The notes under the pieces are model-generated. The model saw only the letters and a program-made list of their open reading frames with translations. It searched no databases and was not told the origin of the DNA. The translations under genes and the position numbers were made by a program. A stretch of 64,000 nucleotides of DNA. Origin: an uncultured Phycisphaerales bacterium. Lineage in GTDB: Bacteria > Planctomycetota > Phycisphaerae > Phycisphaerales > UBA1924. The DNA lies in contig CALMPG010000051.1 of assembly GCA_937871915.1 (NCBI GenBank), positions 1 through 64,000 of the forward strand, written 5' to 3'. Position 1 is the stretch's first letter; each line of letters opens with the position of its first letter. This document shows, piece by piece, positions 43,915 to 53,076 of the stretch.

Positions 43915-45582
43915 TCACTCCCACTCGATCGTCGCGGGCGGCTTCGAAGAGATGTCGTACACCACCCGGTTCACGCCGCGCACCTCGTTGATGATGCGGT
44001 TGGAGATGGTCGCGAGGACGTTGAAGGGGACGCGGGCCCAGTCGGCGGTCATGAAGTCCTGGGTCTCGACGGCGCGGACGGCGATCACGCTCTCGTAGGT
44101 GCGGCCGTCGCCCATGACGCCCACGGACCTGACCGGGAGGAGCACGGCGAAGACCTGGCTGGTGGAGCGGTAGAGGTTGCTGGCGACGATCTCCTCGAGG
44201 AGGATCTCATCGGCGTCGCGGAGCAGGTCGAGTTTTTCTCTCGTCACCTCGCCGAGGATGCGGACGGCCAGGCCGGGGCCGGGGAAGGGGTGGCGCCAGA
44301 TGATCTGGTCGGGCAGGCCGAGGACCTCGCCGAGCTTGCGGACCTCATCCTTGAACAGGTCGCGGAGGGGCTCGAGGAGGTCGAACTCGAGGTCGTCGGG
44401 GAGGCCGCCGACGTTGTGGTGGAGCTTGATGGCGGCGGAGGTTCCGGCCGCGCTGTGGCCGGATTCGATGACGTCGGGGTAGAGCGTGCCCTGGGCCAGA
44501 AAGTTGTGGCCGTGCAGGCCCATGCTCAGCTGCGTCTCCTCGAAGACGCGGATGAAGCGGGCGCCGATGGCCTTGCGCTTGGCCTGCGGCTCGGTGACGC
44601 CCTTGAGATCGGCGAGGAACGCGTCGGCGGCGTCGATGACCTTGAGGCGGATGTGAAAATGGTCTCTGAAAGTTGTCTCGACGAGTTCGCGCTCGTTCTT
44701 GCGGAGCAGGCCCGTGTCGATGAAGACGCACTGGAGCTGGTCGCCGATGGCCTTGTGCAGGAGGGCGGCACAGACGGAGGAGTCCACGCCCCCCGAGAGG
44801 CCGCAGATGACGCCGCCTTTCCCCACGCGCTCGCGGACGCGGGCGATCTCGGTGTCGAGGAAGTCGGCCATGCGCCACGAGCCGGAGCACTTGCAGATCT
44901 CGTAGAGGAAGTTGCGGAGGATGTCCACGCCGTGGGGGGTGTGGGTGACTTCGGGGTGGAACTGCACGCCGTAGAACTTCAGGCCGCCCGGCATGGGGTC
45001 AACCACGCGGGCGGCGGCGATGGGGCAGGTGTCGGTGGAGGCGAGGACTTCAAGGCGGCCGCCACGGAGTGTCGGGGTACCCGGAGCCGTTCCCGGGTGG
45101 ACCTGGTCGCCGTGGCTCATCCAGACGGCGGTCTTTTCCGGGATCGCGCCGAAGAGGTCGCGACGATCCTTGATGTTGAGCGCAGCGCGCCCGAACTCGC
45201 GCGAGTCGCCCTTGTCCACGTGGAAGCCCATCATGTGGCAGGCGAGTTGCATGCCGTAGCAGATGCCCAGAATCGGGATGCCGAGTTCGAACAGGGCGGG
45301 ATCGCACGTGGGGGCGCCCTCGTCGTAGACGCTCGCCGGGCCGCCGGAGAGGATGATGCCCTTGGGGGCGAGGGCCTTGATCTCGCTGGTCGGGGTTTTC
45401 GGCGTGATGAGGAGGGAGAACGCCCCGGCCTCGCGAACGCGGCGGGCGATGAGCTGGGCCGTCTGGCCGCCGAAGTCGAGCACCACCACGACCTCGTTGT
45501 GCGGGAGCGAGGCCCGGTCGAGGGGCTTGTGAGAAGCGGCGGGGGTCGGGGCGTTTGATTGGGGCGAAGCGGGTGTGGACAT
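43915..45582 (-). CDS. guaA: GMP synthase (glutamine-hydrolysing)
   Basis: The 555-residue product has the class I amidotransferase domain ([20 protein letters not shown], nucleophile Cys in [31 protein letters not shown]) and the PP-loop ATP pyrophosphatase domain ([20 protein letters not shown]). It also has the dimerisation domain with [17 protein letters not shown] and the usual C-terminus TIEWE. It converts XMP to GMP using glutamine and ATP. A Ser/Pro-rich leader of about 28 residues precedes the domain. The start at 45582 was chosen because further upstream codons overlap the divergent lipoprotein gene. Confidence 0.98.
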   Translation of the reverse strand: MSTPASPQSNAPTPAASHKPLDRASLPHNEVVVVLDFGGQTAQLIARRVREAGAFSLLITPKTPTSEIKALAPKGIILSGGPASVYDEGAPTCDPALFELGIPILGICYGMQLACHMMGFHVDKGDSREFGRAALNIKDRRDLFGAIPEKTAVWMSHGDQVHPGTAPGTPTLRGGRLEVLASTDTCPIAAARVVDPMPGGLKFYGVQFHPEVTHTPHGVDILRNFLYEICKCSGSWRMADFLDTEIARVRERVGKGGVICGLSGGVDSSVCAALLHKAIGDQLQCVFIDTGLLRKNERELVETTFRDHFHIRLKVIDAADAFLADLKGVTEPQAKRKAIGARFIRVFEETQLSMGLHGHNFLAQGTLYPDVIESGHSAAGTSAAIKLHHNVGGLPDDLEFDLLEPLRDLFKDEVRKLGEVLGLPDQIIWRHPFPGPGLAVRILGEVTREKLDLLRDADEILLEEIVASNLYRSTSQVFAVLLPVRSVGVMGDGRTYESVIAVRAVETQDFMTADWARVPFNVLATISNRIINEVRGVNRVVYDISSKPPATIEWE

Positions 45583-45632
45583 GGGGAGGAAACGAGGGTA
45601 GCCGTGAACTTCCGTGATCCCGGGCGCGTCGT

Positions 45633-46118
45633 ATGATCTGTCGAATGTCAACCGCTCCGGCCATGCCGATGCCGCGCCCCGCCCACACTTGTGTGTCGCG
45701 TGTGCTGGCGGCGGTGGCGTTGAGCGTGGGCGCCGTGTGGGTGGCGGGGGTGGCGGGGTGTGCCGATCCCGAGTCGGCCGTGGGGTTTCACGAGAAGGAC
45801 CCGGCGGCCCGCTTGCGGGCCATCCGACAGGCGGCGGCGACGCGGGATGCGTCGGCGGTGCCGTCGCTGATCGGCCTCCTGCAAAGCGACGACCCGGCGG
45901 AGCGGCTGCTGGCGATCGGGGCCTTGGAGCGGATCACGGGCGAGACGCGCGGGTACGACCATGCCGCGCCGATCGACGAGCGGAACGCGGCGGTTGAGCG
46001 ATGGGCTTCGTGGTACACGGGCACGAGTGGGGGGGGTGGGGGTGGTCGGGGATCGATGGACGCCAACACGCGGGCGCCGACGCCGGCGGGCGATGAGAGG
46101 CGCAGGACCGGATCATGA
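45633..46118 (+). CDS. HEAT-repeat lipoprotein
   Basis: The 161-residue product has an export signal with lipobox VAGC ([21 protein letters not shown]). One to two HEAT-like helical units follow ([41 protein letters not shown]), then a Gly-rich tail. ATG 45645 is an alternative start. It is divergent from guaA and its stop overlaps the RsbW-like gene (ATGA). HEAT lipoproteins of this kind are common in planctomycetes. No enzymatic role is suggested. Confidence 0.78.
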   Translation: MICRMSTAPAMPMPRPAHTCVSRVLAAVALSVGAVWVAGVAGCADPESAVGFHEKDPAARLRAIRQAAATRDASAVPSLIGLLQSDDPAERLLAIGALERITGETRGYDHAAPIDERNAAVERWASWYTGTSGGGGGGRGSMDANTRAPTPAGDERRRTGS

Positions 46119-46714
46119 GCACCCCCACAAACGCAACCCCGGCCCATTCGACGCGAGCTTCGAGCGAGCCGCATCTGCGGATCGAGCTGCGGAGCAACCC
46201 GTTGCTGCTCAGCGGGGTGCGCGAGTTGATCGTGGCGCTCTCCCGGCGGCTGGGCTTCTCCGACGAGTCGGGCGGGCAGATCGCCCTTGCCGTGGACGAG
46301 GCGCTGTGCAACGTCATCCGGCACGGGTACCAGCGGCGGCCCGATCGTCCGATCTGGCTGAGCATCTGGGCCGAGGGGGGCGCGTGGGTGGATGGGGGCG
46401 CGCCGACGTCAACGGGCAGCGCGGGCGGGGAACGGCCGGATGCGCTGCGTATCGTCATCGAGGATGAGGCCAAACAGGTGAGCCCGGAGACGATCAAGAG
46501 CCGGTCGCTCGAGGAGATCCGTCCGGGCGGCCTGGGCGTGCACATCATCCAGACGGTCATGGACGAGGCCCGGTACGAGAAGCGGGGCACGACGGGGATG
46601 CGGCTGACGATGGTCAAGAAACGGGTCGGTTCGGTGGGCGACGGGGCGAGGGCGGCGGGCAACTGCGGATGTTCCGGGGCGGGTGCTCCACGGAAGGGGG
46701 CGTGTCATGAGTGA
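46115..46714 (+). CDS. RsbW/SpoIIAB-like anti-sigma factor serine kinase
   Basis: The 199-residue product carries a GHKL ATPase domain: N-box AVDEALCNVIRHGYQR (E62, N66, H70), then IVIEDEAKQVSPETIKSRSL and RPGGLGVHIIQTVMDEARYE (G-boxes), and MRLTMVKK. Such kinases bind a sigma factor and phosphorylate a STAS antagonist. The STAS protein is encoded just downstream with an eight-base overlap. A Gly/Ser insert (about 97-108) breaks the domain's middle. No cognate SigB-type sigma factor is in the window. Confidence 0.88.
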   Translation: MSTPTNATPAHSTRASSEPHLRIELRSNPLLLSGVRELIVALSRRLGFSDESGGQIALAVDEALCNVIRHGYQRRPDRPIWLSIWAEGGAWVDGGAPTSTGSAGGERPDALRIVIEDEAKQVSPETIKSRSLEEIRPGGLGVHIIQTVMDEARYEKRGTTGMRLTMVKKRVGSVGDGARAAGNCGCSGAGAPRKGACHE

Positions 46715-47072
46715 TCTGCGAGGGCGCCATGGCGGGGCCGCGATGGCGGTGACGTTTGAGACGCGGGGCGCGGCGGTGATCGTGCGCCCGTCGGGCGACG
46801 TTGATCTTTCCGGCTCGCCGACGCTGCGCCAGGAGCTCCGGCGCGTGCAGGCGGGGGCTCCCGGGCGGCTGGTGATCGATCTTGCGGGCGTGCCGTACAT
46901 GGACTCGTCGGGCGTGGCGACGCTTGTGGAGGCGATGCAGGTGGCCCGGCGCGCGGACACGAAACTGGTCCTCTGTGGCCTGCAGGACAAGGTCCGCTCG
47001 ATCTTCGAGATCGCCCGGCTGGACACGGTGTTCGCGATCGTGGCGGATGTGGATGCGGCGATCGCCGGGTAG
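46707..47072 (+). CDS. STAS-domain anti-sigma-factor antagonist (SpoIIAA/MlaB-like)
   Basis: The 121-residue product is one STAS domain: AAVIVRPSGDVDLSGSPTLR, RLVIDLAGVPYMDSSGVATL, VEAMQVARRADTKLVLCGLQ. The phosphoacceptor motif DSSG is intact (D66-S67-S68-G69). The overlap with the upstream kinase gene suggests an RsbV/SpoIIAA role. The next gene encodes an MlaE permease, whose complexes include the STAS protein MlaB, so an MlaB role is an alternative. The Ser pair favours the switch role. Confidence 0.88.
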   Translation: MSDLRGRHGGAAMAVTFETRGAAVIVRPSGDVDLSGSPTLRQELRRVQAGAPGRLVIDLAGVPYMDSSGVATLVEAMQVARRADTKLVLCGLQDKVRSIFEIARLDTVFAIVADVDAAIAG

Positions 47073-47109
47073 GCGCCGCGTCGCGTCCGGTCGTGGTACG
47101 CTCTCCCAC

Positions 47110-47961
47110 ATGGACCAGACCACCCCCCCCAGCGCCAAGCCCGGCCGCGCCCGGCCCCTGATGGGGCTGCTGGAGTTCCTCGGCTCGCGCACGCTGAGCA
47201 TGCTCGAGGCGGTCGGGGCGGCGTTCTACCTGCTCGCGGATGCGGTCCATTGGATGTGGCGGGGGTTGACGCACCGGCGGACGCGATTGGGGCGGCCGGC
47301 GATCATCTCGCAGATGGTGCGTGTGGGCGTGCGCTCGGTGTTCATCATCGGGCTGGTGAGCTCGTGCGTGGGGCTGATCCTCGCGCTGCAGATGGCCCCG
47401 CCGCTTGATGATTTCGGGTCCAAGGACCTTGTGGCGAACATCACGGGCGTGGCGATCTTCCGCGAGCTCGGGCCGCTGATCGCGTCGATCGTGCTCACGG
47501 GCTTCGCGGGCGCGGCGATCGCCGCGGAGATCGGGACGATGGTGGTGGGGGAGGAGATCGAGGCTCTGGAGGCCCACGCGCTGAACCCGGTGCGGTTTCT
47601 CGTTGTGCCGCGCGTCATCGCGACGGTGATCAGCATGACGTGCCTGGCGGTGTTCGCGAATCTCGTGGCGGTGACGGCGGGGTGGGCCGTGGGCATCACC
47701 GCGCTGGGCATTCCCAGCGAGCGGTACATCGACAACATGCTCCAGCAGGTGAAGCTGGTGGATTTCCTGACGGGGATCGGCAAGGCCACGGTGTTCGGCC
47801 TGCTCATCGGGCTGATCGCGTGCACCAACGGCCTGCGGGTCACGGGGGGCGCGGCGGGCGTCGGGCAGGCGACCACCAGCACGGTCGTGCAGTCGATCGT
47901 GGCGATCATCTTCGCCGACCTGATGTTTACGGCGATCTTCTATTCGCTCGGCTGGGTGTGA
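47110..47961 (+). CDS. mlaE: MlaE-family ABC lipid-transport permease
   Basis: The 283-residue product has the MlaE (DUF140) fold with about six membrane segments: QMVRVGVRSVFIIGLVSSCV, GVAIFRELGPLIASIVLTGF, AGAAIAAEIGTMVVGEEIEA, RFLVVPRVIATVISMTCLAV. MlaE moves phospholipids between membranes together with the ATPase MlaF, the MCE protein MlaD and the STAS protein MlaB. Only this permease and a STAS gene (37 bases upstream) are present. MlaF and MlaD are not in the window. The operon partner question is therefore open. Confidence 0.92.
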   Translation: MDQTTPPSAKPGRARPLMGLLEFLGSRTLSMLEAVGAAFYLLADAVHWMWRGLTHRRTRLGRPAIISQMVRVGVRSVFIIGLVSSCVGLILALQMAPPLDDFGSKDLVANITGVAIFRELGPLIASIVLTGFAGAAIAAEIGTMVVGEEIEALEAHALNPVRFLVVPRVIATVISMTCLAVFANLVAVTAGWAVGITALGIPSERYIDNMLQQVKLVDFLTGIGKATVFGLLIGLIACTNGLRVTGGAAGVGQATTSTVVQSIVAIIFADLMFTAIFYSLGWV

Positions 47962-47988
47962 GCGGCGGCGCTTGGACGGCGAGGCCGA

Positions 47989-48972
47989 TCAGCGTCGGTA
48001 CCCCAGGGGCTGCTCGATGAGCGCGACGACCTCTCGCAGCAGCGTCATCCCCAGCAGCCCGACGGCCGCCAGCGCGGTCAGCGCCCATCCGCCGGTGGTG
48101 AGCCCGACGGCGAAGAGCCACGCCGCGCCGTAGAGGGAGAGCCAGAGCGCTCCGTACCGGGCGATCTTCTCGGCCACGCGCGGGCCGCGTCCGAGCAGGT
48201 GGACGCGTCTCCAGACGAGCACGGCGAATGAGATGCCCAGCCCGAGGGGCACGATGCCGGCGTACCAGGAGACCCAGTCGGGCCACAGGCCGCCCTCGCT
48301 GCGGCCGCGCCACCAGCCGACGGTGAACATGACGGCGGTCCAGAAGATCCATCCGCCGAGGGCGAAGAAGGTGGCTCGTGCGGAGATGCCGGGGGCCTTG
48401 CGGCCGAGCACGTGGACGCAGGCGGCGACGAGCAGGGCGTGGGTCATCACGAGCCAGACGGGGATTACGAATCGGAGGTGCAGATTCGGCACCACCATCT
48501 GGCCCGCGTAGATGAGGCCGAGCACGATCAGGCCGACTCCCGGGACGTATTTGCCGGCGGCGTTGAAGAACAGGATCGCGCCCGCGACGAGCAGCGTGAG
48601 GAGGACGGCGGTGATCCCGAGCGGAGTCGCGCCGAGCACCGCGAGCCCGAAGGAGGCCACGACGACGGTGATCGCCCGGTCGTGGCTCAGGCGGCCCGAG
48701 GGGAGCGGCCGGTCGGGGTGCAACGCCTGGTCGCGGCGCCAGTCGAGCACGTCGTTGAGCGTGGTGGCGAAGGCGAAGAGCCCGAAGGCGTTGAGGCACC
48801 CGCCCGCCAGGAGCAGGCCGAGCGGCAGCGTGCGGAACGACTCGGTGCCCGGTTCGGGCGCGAAGCCGTGGGTCCAGAAGATGACGAACCAGACGTTCGC
48901 GATGGCCGCGAAGGCGGTGGTGACGCGCGCCAGTTGCAGCGCGGGGAGGACTCGGAGGATGAAACGTCGCAT
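47989..48972 (-). CDS. UbiA-family prenyltransferase
   Basis: The 327-residue protein has about eight membrane segments and the first Asp motif NDVLDWRRDQALHPDRPLPS (N73, D74, D77, D81), as in UbiA/MenA-type enzymes; RPLPSG is the conserved substrate turn. The second Asp motif is not obvious, which is usual for divergent members. It transfers a prenyl chain to an aromatic or quinone-type acceptor. Which acceptor cannot be told here. Converges on mlaE, 27 bases apart. Confidence 0.88.
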   Translation of the reverse strand: MRRFILRVLPALQLARVTTAFAAIANVWFVIFWTHGFAPEPGTESFRTLPLGLLLAGGCLNAFGLFAFATTLNDVLDWRRDQALHPDRPLPSGRLSHDRAITVVVASFGLAVLGATPLGITAVLLTLLVAGAILFFNAAGKYVPGVGLIVLGLIYAGQMVVPNLHLRFVIPVWLVMTHALLVAACVHVLGRKAPGISARATFFALGGWIFWTAVMFTVGWWRGRSEGGLWPDWVSWYAGIVPLGLGISFAVLVWRRVHLLGRGPRVAEKIARYGALWLSLYGAAWLFAVGLTTGGWALTALAAVGLLGMTLLREVVALIEQPLGYRR

Positions 48973-49105
48973 GGGCGGTTGGGGTCGCGGATGGTACCGC
49001 GTGCGTCACCCGACCGGGCCGTTGTCCGGCCGACCCGGAGGAACATCCTCGGGAAGGGCGTGGCCACGCGGAAACGTGCTCGAAGGCCCTCTACCATCCC
49101 GACCC

Positions 49106-49684
49106 ATGCCTTCGAGCCCACGCACAGCCCGTTCGCGTTCGTCGGGGCCGGCGGCCGCGCCCGCCGTGGCGGTGGTGGTGAGCCGGTACAACGCGAGCAT
49201 CACCGATCGCCTGCTGTCCGGGGCCCGCGAGGCCTGGGCGGAGGCGGGCTGGGGCGGGCAGCCGGAGGCGATGCGGGTGGTTCCAGCCCCGGGGTCCTTC
49301 GAGTTGCCTGCGCTGGCGTTGGCCGCGGCGGGCACGGGGCGGTTCCGGGGCGTGCTCGCGCTCGGGTGTCTGATCAAGGGCGAGACGAGCCACGATCGGT
49401 ACATCGCCGAGGCGGTGGCCCATGGGCTGGTGAGCGTGACCATCGCCACGGGCGTGCCGTGTGCGTTCGGTGTGCTGACCGTGGACACGCCGGGGCAGGC
49501 CGACGACCGGGCGGGCGGTTCCGAGGGCAACAAGGGGGCCGACTCGATGCTGGCGTTGCTCGACACGATCACGCAGATCGATGCGCTGCGGGCGGGCGGC
49601 AAACGCTCCGGAGTGCCCGGGTTCGGGCGATCGATCCGTGACAAAGCCAAGAGACCTCGCACAGGGGGAAGGGAAGCCCGCTGA
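49106..49684 (+). CDS. ribH: 6,7-dimethyl-8-ribityllumazine synthase
   Basis: The 192-residue product has the lumazine synthase core: VAVVVSRYNASITDRLLSGA, VVPAPGSFELPALALAAAGT, VLALGCLIKGETSHDRYIAE, AVAHGLVSVTIATGVPCAFG, and GVLTVDTPGQADDRAG. It makes the direct riboflavin precursor. A basic N-terminal leader of about 20 residues and a C-terminal basic tail extend the usual 155 residues. The stop overlaps nusB (TGATG), a ribH-nusB pairing common in bacteria. Confidence 0.96.
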   Translation: MPSSPRTARSRSSGPAAAPAVAVVVSRYNASITDRLLSGAREAWAEAGWGGQPEAMRVVPAPGSFELPALALAAAGTGRFRGVLALGCLIKGETSHDRYIAEAVAHGLVSVTIATGVPCAFGVLTVDTPGQADDRAGGSEGNKGADSMLALLDTITQIDALRAGGKRSGVPGFGRSIRDKAKRPRTGGREAR

Positions 49685-50199
49685 TGTCCACACCGCGCGA
49701 AGTTCGCCGACTCGCATTCCAGATTCTCTACCAGCTCGACGCCATCGGCCCGGGCCACGACGCGGCCGAGGTTCTCGCGACGCTCGCCGAGGACGATGAG
49801 GAGGCGGGCCGGTACACCGCCGCGGAGCGCCAGAAGGCGTTCACGCTCGCCAGCGAGGCGTACACAGATCGGGCGGCGGCGGATGCGTTCATGAACGAGG
49901 CCGCGCCGGGGTGGCCCGCGCACCGGCAGGCGGCGGTGGATCGTGCGATCCTGCGCCTGGCCCACTACGAGATGACGAGCGGGAAGACGCCGCCGAAGAT
50001 CGCGGTGAACGAGGCGGTGGAACTGGCGAAGGTGTTCAGCACGGAGAAGTCTCCGGCCTTTGTGAACGGGCTGCTCGACAAGGTGCTCAAGAAGGTGCTC
50101 GGGGAAGAGGGGACGGCGGACGGTGCGATCGCGGATGCCGGCGGCGTTCCCGCGAGCCCGGAAACGCCGGCAACGCCTTCGGATTCCGGCGTGTCCTGA
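49684..50199 (+). CDS. nusB: Transcription antitermination factor NusB
   Basis: The 171-residue product contains the all-helical NusB fold: REVRRLAFQILYQLDAIGPG near the N-terminus, VDRAILRLAHYEMTSGKTPP, IAVNEAVELAKVFSTEKSPA, FVNGLLDKVLKKV. NusB with NusE/S10 nucleates rRNA antitermination on boxA. The C-terminal 25 residues are low-complexity. Overlaps ribH, and ftsY follows nine bases after the stop. Confidence 0.96.
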   Translation: MSTPREVRRLAFQILYQLDAIGPGHDAAEVLATLAEDDEEAGRYTAAERQKAFTLASEAYTDRAAADAFMNEAAPGWPAHRQAAVDRAILRLAHYEMTSGKTPPKIAVNEAVELAKVFSTEKSPAFVNGLLDKVLKKVLGEEGTADGAIADAGGVPASPETPATPSDSGVS

Positions 50200-50208
50200 A
50201 CCACCCAC

Positions 50209-51174
50209 ATGGCCTCATTCTTCACCAAAGCCATCTCGAAGTTCAAGCAGGGGCTGGAGCGCACGCGCGATGTGCTCGTCTCCGGCGCGGGCGGGCTGAA
50301 GTCGCTTCTGCTCGGGCGCAGGCTCGATGAGGCGTTGATCGTCGAGATCGAGAAGGCGCTGTTGCAGGCGGACGTCGGCGTGGTCGGGACCAAGAAACTC
50401 ATCGACGGCATCCGGGTGGACTACACCGCGGGCAAACTCACTCGCGGCGAGGATGTGCTGGACTATCTCAAGCGAGAGATGAAGGCCATGTGGCCGCCGG
50501 AGGATCGGGCTTTGCATTCCGCGCCGGCCGGGTCGGGGCCGACGGTGATTCTTGTGACGGGCATCAACGGGGCGGGGAAGACGACGAGCATCGCCAAGTT
50601 GTGCTCGATGCTCCGGGGGCAGAAGAAGACGGTGCTGCTGGCCGCGTGCGACACGTTCCGGGCCGGGGCGGTTCGGCAACTGGAGATCTGGTCGGAGCGG
50701 CTGGGCGTCGAGGTGATCAAGGGGCAGCAGGGGGGCGACCCCGCGGCGGTGGCGTTCGATGCGTGCAAGGCCGCGCTGTCGCGAAGGGTGGATGTGCTGA
50801 TTCTCGACACGGCGGGCCGGTTGCACACGCAGGACCCGCTGATGCGGCAACTGACGAAGATCCGGGCGGTGGTGGCCAAGCAGATCCCGGGCGCGCCGCA
50901 CGAGACGATCCTGGTGCTCGATGCGACGGCGGGTCAGAACGCGCTGCGGCAGGCCGAGGAGTTCTCGAAGTCGCTCAGGGATGAGACCGGGGGGGGCGGG
51001 GGCGTGACGGGGATCTTCCTGGCGAAGCTCGATGGGACGGCGAAGGGGGGGATTGTGGTCGCGATTCGCGCGGCGACGAACATCCCGGTGAAGTTTGTGG
51101 GGGTTGGTGAGACGCCGGAGGACATCGAGGCGTTTGATCCGGAGGCGTTTGTTGAGGCGCTCTTCGCGGCCTGA
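50209..51174 (+). CDS. ftsY: Signal recognition particle receptor FtsY
   Basis: The 321-residue product has the N domain (FTKAISKFKQGLERTRDVLV, EIEKALLQADVGV) and the SRP-type GTPase: G1 GINGAGKTT, ACDTFRAGAVRQLEIW, ILDTAGRLHT, AKLDGTAKGG. The acidic A domain of E. coli FtsY is absent; the protein starts directly at the N domain, as in many bacteria. It docks SRP-ribosome complexes to the Sec translocon. It forms a unit with ribH-nusB. A Gly run lies near residue 263. Confidence 0.97.
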   Translation: MASFFTKAISKFKQGLERTRDVLVSGAGGLKSLLLGRRLDEALIVEIEKALLQADVGVVGTKKLIDGIRVDYTAGKLTRGEDVLDYLKREMKAMWPPEDRALHSAPAGSGPTVILVTGINGAGKTTSIAKLCSMLRGQKKTVLLAACDTFRAGAVRQLEIWSERLGVEVIKGQQGGDPAAVAFDACKAALSRRVDVLILDTAGRLHTQDPLMRQLTKIRAVVAKQIPGAPHETILVLDATAGQNALRQAEEFSKSLRDETGGGGGVTGIFLAKLDGTAKGGIVVAIRAATNIPVKFVGVGETPEDIEAFDPEAFVEALFAA

Positions 51175-51201
51175 CTCGCGTATCATCTGTCGGGAGCGAC
51201 A

Positions 51202-51477
51202 ATGACGTTTCGAGCGATCTATCGCGATGGTGTGGTGATCCTGCCGGAGAGCGCGGATATTCCCGATGGCTCGAGGCTGGATGTGCGGGTTGTCCGCGAG
51301 GCGAGGCCGAGGCCGAAACGCACCCGCACCACCGCGAAGAAGCCCGCCAAGGCTTCGAAGAAGCGGAAGTCGTCGCTGAACGATGCGTTGCGGGTGGTGA
51401 TCGGAAAGGCGAAGGGCCTGCCGAGAGATGCGTCACGCAACATCGACCACTATCTCTATGGAGCGCCCAAGCGATGA
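51202..51477 (+). CDS. Antitoxin-like protein (DUF104/AF2212-type N-terminus)
   Basis: The 91-residue product begins MTFRAIYRDGVVILPESADI, PDGSRLDVRVV, the short beta module of DUF104/AF2212-like antitoxins. A Lys/Arg/Ala linker (about 36-57) follows and then a C-terminal helix, GLPRDASRNIDHYLYGAPKR. It overlaps the PIN gene by ATGA, as antitoxin genes do. The GLP..S.N.DHYLYG ending resembles the toxin-binding tail of planctomycete PIN antitoxins. Confidence 0.82.
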   Translation: MTFRAIYRDGVVILPESADIPDGSRLDVRVVREARPRPKRTRTTAKKPAKASKKRKSSLNDALRVVIGKAKGLPRDASRNIDHYLYGAPKR

Positions 51478-51878
51478 GGGGGGCGAGATTCGTGGACACC
51501 TCGTTCTACGTGGCGTTGGTGTCGCCCTCGGACGAGCGCCACACACTCGCGCTCCACTTCGGCGAAGACGCCGGTCGCCGCTCGGTCACGACCGAGTTCG
51601 TGCTGATGGAGGTCGCCTCGTACCTCACTTCGCGGAAACAGGGGCGGCTGTTTCTGACACTCGCGGAGTCGATTGCGGCGAGCAGATCGATCCGCGTGGT
51701 TCCCGCGTCGCATTCACTGTTCGCAAAGGGTGTGGAACTCCTGAGGCAGCGCCCCGACAAGGGTTGGTGGCTCACCGACTGCACGTCGTTCGTGGTCATG
51801 GAGCGCATGAGGCTGTCCGAGGCTTTGACCGCCGACCATCACTTCCAGCAGGCGGGCTTCAAGGCGATGCTCGCGTGA
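51474..51878 (+). CDS. PIN-domain ribonuclease toxin (VapC-like)
   Basis: The 134-residue product is a single PIN domain with the acidic metal site: FVDTSFYVALV (D8), TEFVLMEVASYLTS (E46), WWLTDCTSFVVMER (D102), ALTADHHFQQAGF (D121). VapC toxins cut tRNA or rRNA loops and are held by the neighbouring antitoxin, here the overlapping upstream gene. The pair sits between ftsY and an amino-acid oxidase. Confidence 0.9.
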   Translation: MRGARFVDTSFYVALVSPSDERHTLALHFGEDAGRRSVTTEFVLMEVASYLTSRKQGRLFLTLAESIAASRSIRVVPASHSLFAKGVELLRQRPDKGWWLTDCTSFVVMERMRLSEALTADHHFQQAGFKAMLA

Positions 51879-51900
51879 GTCGATCGACCCCGGAGCCCGT

Positions 51901-53076
51901 GTGAGCACTCACTCCCACACTATCGTCATTGGCGCCGGCGGAGCCATGGGCTCTTCCACCTGTTATCACCTTGCCCGGCGTGGCCAGCGTGTTCTGGGCC
52001 TGGATCAGTTCCCCATCGCCCACGACCGCGGCTCCTCGCACGGGCTGAGCCGCATGATTCGGATGTGCTACTACGAGCATCCGGACTATGTGCCCCTGCT
52101 CCGGCGCGCGTACGAACTGTGGGGCGATCTTGAGCGAGAGAGCGGCGAGTGCTTGCTGCACATCACCGGCGGCCTGTACATGGGCCGCCCCGAGGACGAG
52201 GCCGTCGCGGGGTCGCTCCGGGCGGCCGTCGAGCATGGCTTGCCCCACGAGATGCTCGCGCGGGCCGACCTGGCCCGTCGCTATCCGCAGTTCGTGGTTC
52301 CCGACGACTTCGTCGGCCTGCTCGAGCCCGCCGCGGGGTGGCTGGCGCCGGAGCGGTGCATCGCGGCCGCGGCCCGTCTTGCGGTCGGGAGCGGCGCGAC
52401 GATCCGCACGGGCGAGCGGGTGCTGGAGTGGCACGCCGATTCGACCGGCGTGGTGGTCCGGACGACCGCGGGCGAGTATCGGGCGCGGTCGCTGGTGATC
52501 GCGGCGGGGGCGTGGGCGAACCGCGTGGTGGGGGACCTTGGCGTGGCGATCACGCCGACGCGCCAGGTGCTCGGGTGGTTTCGTCCGAGGATGGCGCATC
52601 TGTTTGCCGCCGGCGTGCTTCCCGTGTGGGCCATGCAGGCCACGGCCGAGTTCGGCGGTGATCTGTTCTACGGATTTCCCAGCTCCGGTGAGGGCGAACT
52701 TGGTGAGGGATTCAAGCTTGCACGTCATGTCGCCGGTCCCGCGGTCGATCCCGACGGCTTCGATCGTGCATCGCGGCCCGGGGACGAGCGGGATATCCGC
52801 CCGTTTCTTTCTCGGTTCATTCCCGAGGCGAGCGGTGAGCTCCTCGGCCTGCGCATCTGCATGTACGAGAACAGTCCGGACCAGCACTTCATGATCGACC
52901 GCCATCCGACGCACCAGAACGTCATCGTGGCGGCGGGGTTCAGCGGCCACGGCTTCAAGTTCGCGTCGGTCGTGGGGGAGGTGCTGGCGGACCTCGCGAC
53001 GCGCGGCGAGACGCGTCATCCGATCGGCTTCCTCGGGCTCTCCCGGTTCGACCGGCCCGGGCCTCGGGCGGCGTAG
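51901..53076 (+). CDS. solA: Monomeric sarcosine oxidase / N-methyl-amino-acid oxidase family
   Basis: The 391-residue product starts at GTG 51901. The FAD Rossmann motif is VIGAGGAMGSSTCYHLARRG; then GSSHGLSRMIRMCYYEHPDY, GLLEPAAGWLAPERCIAAAA and NVIVAAGFSGHGFKFASVVG. These are signatures of monomeric sarcosine oxidase and N-methyltryptophan oxidase (SolA). It oxidatively demethylates N-methyl amino acids, forming H2O2. The covalent-FAD Cys expected near residue 310-320 is represented by LRICMYENSPDQHF. The substrate is not certain. The 3' end overlaps the convergent deaminase by 61 bases. Confidence 0.88.
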   Translation: MSTHSHTIVIGAGGAMGSSTCYHLARRGQRVLGLDQFPIAHDRGSSHGLSRMIRMCYYEHPDYVPLLRRAYELWGDLERESGECLLHITGGLYMGRPEDEAVAGSLRAAVEHGLPHEMLARADLARRYPQFVVPDDFVGLLEPAAGWLAPERCIAAAARLAVGSGATIRTGERVLEWHADSTGVVVRTTAGEYRARSLVIAAGAWANRVVGDLGVAITPTRQVLGWFRPRMAHLFAAGVLPVWAMQATAEFGGDLFYGFPSSGEGELGEGFKLARHVAGPAVDPDGFDRASRPGDERDIRPFLSRFIPEASGELLGLRICMYENSPDQHFMIDRHPTHQNVIVAAGFSGHGFKFASVVGEVLADLATRGETRHPIGFLGLSRFDRPGPRAA

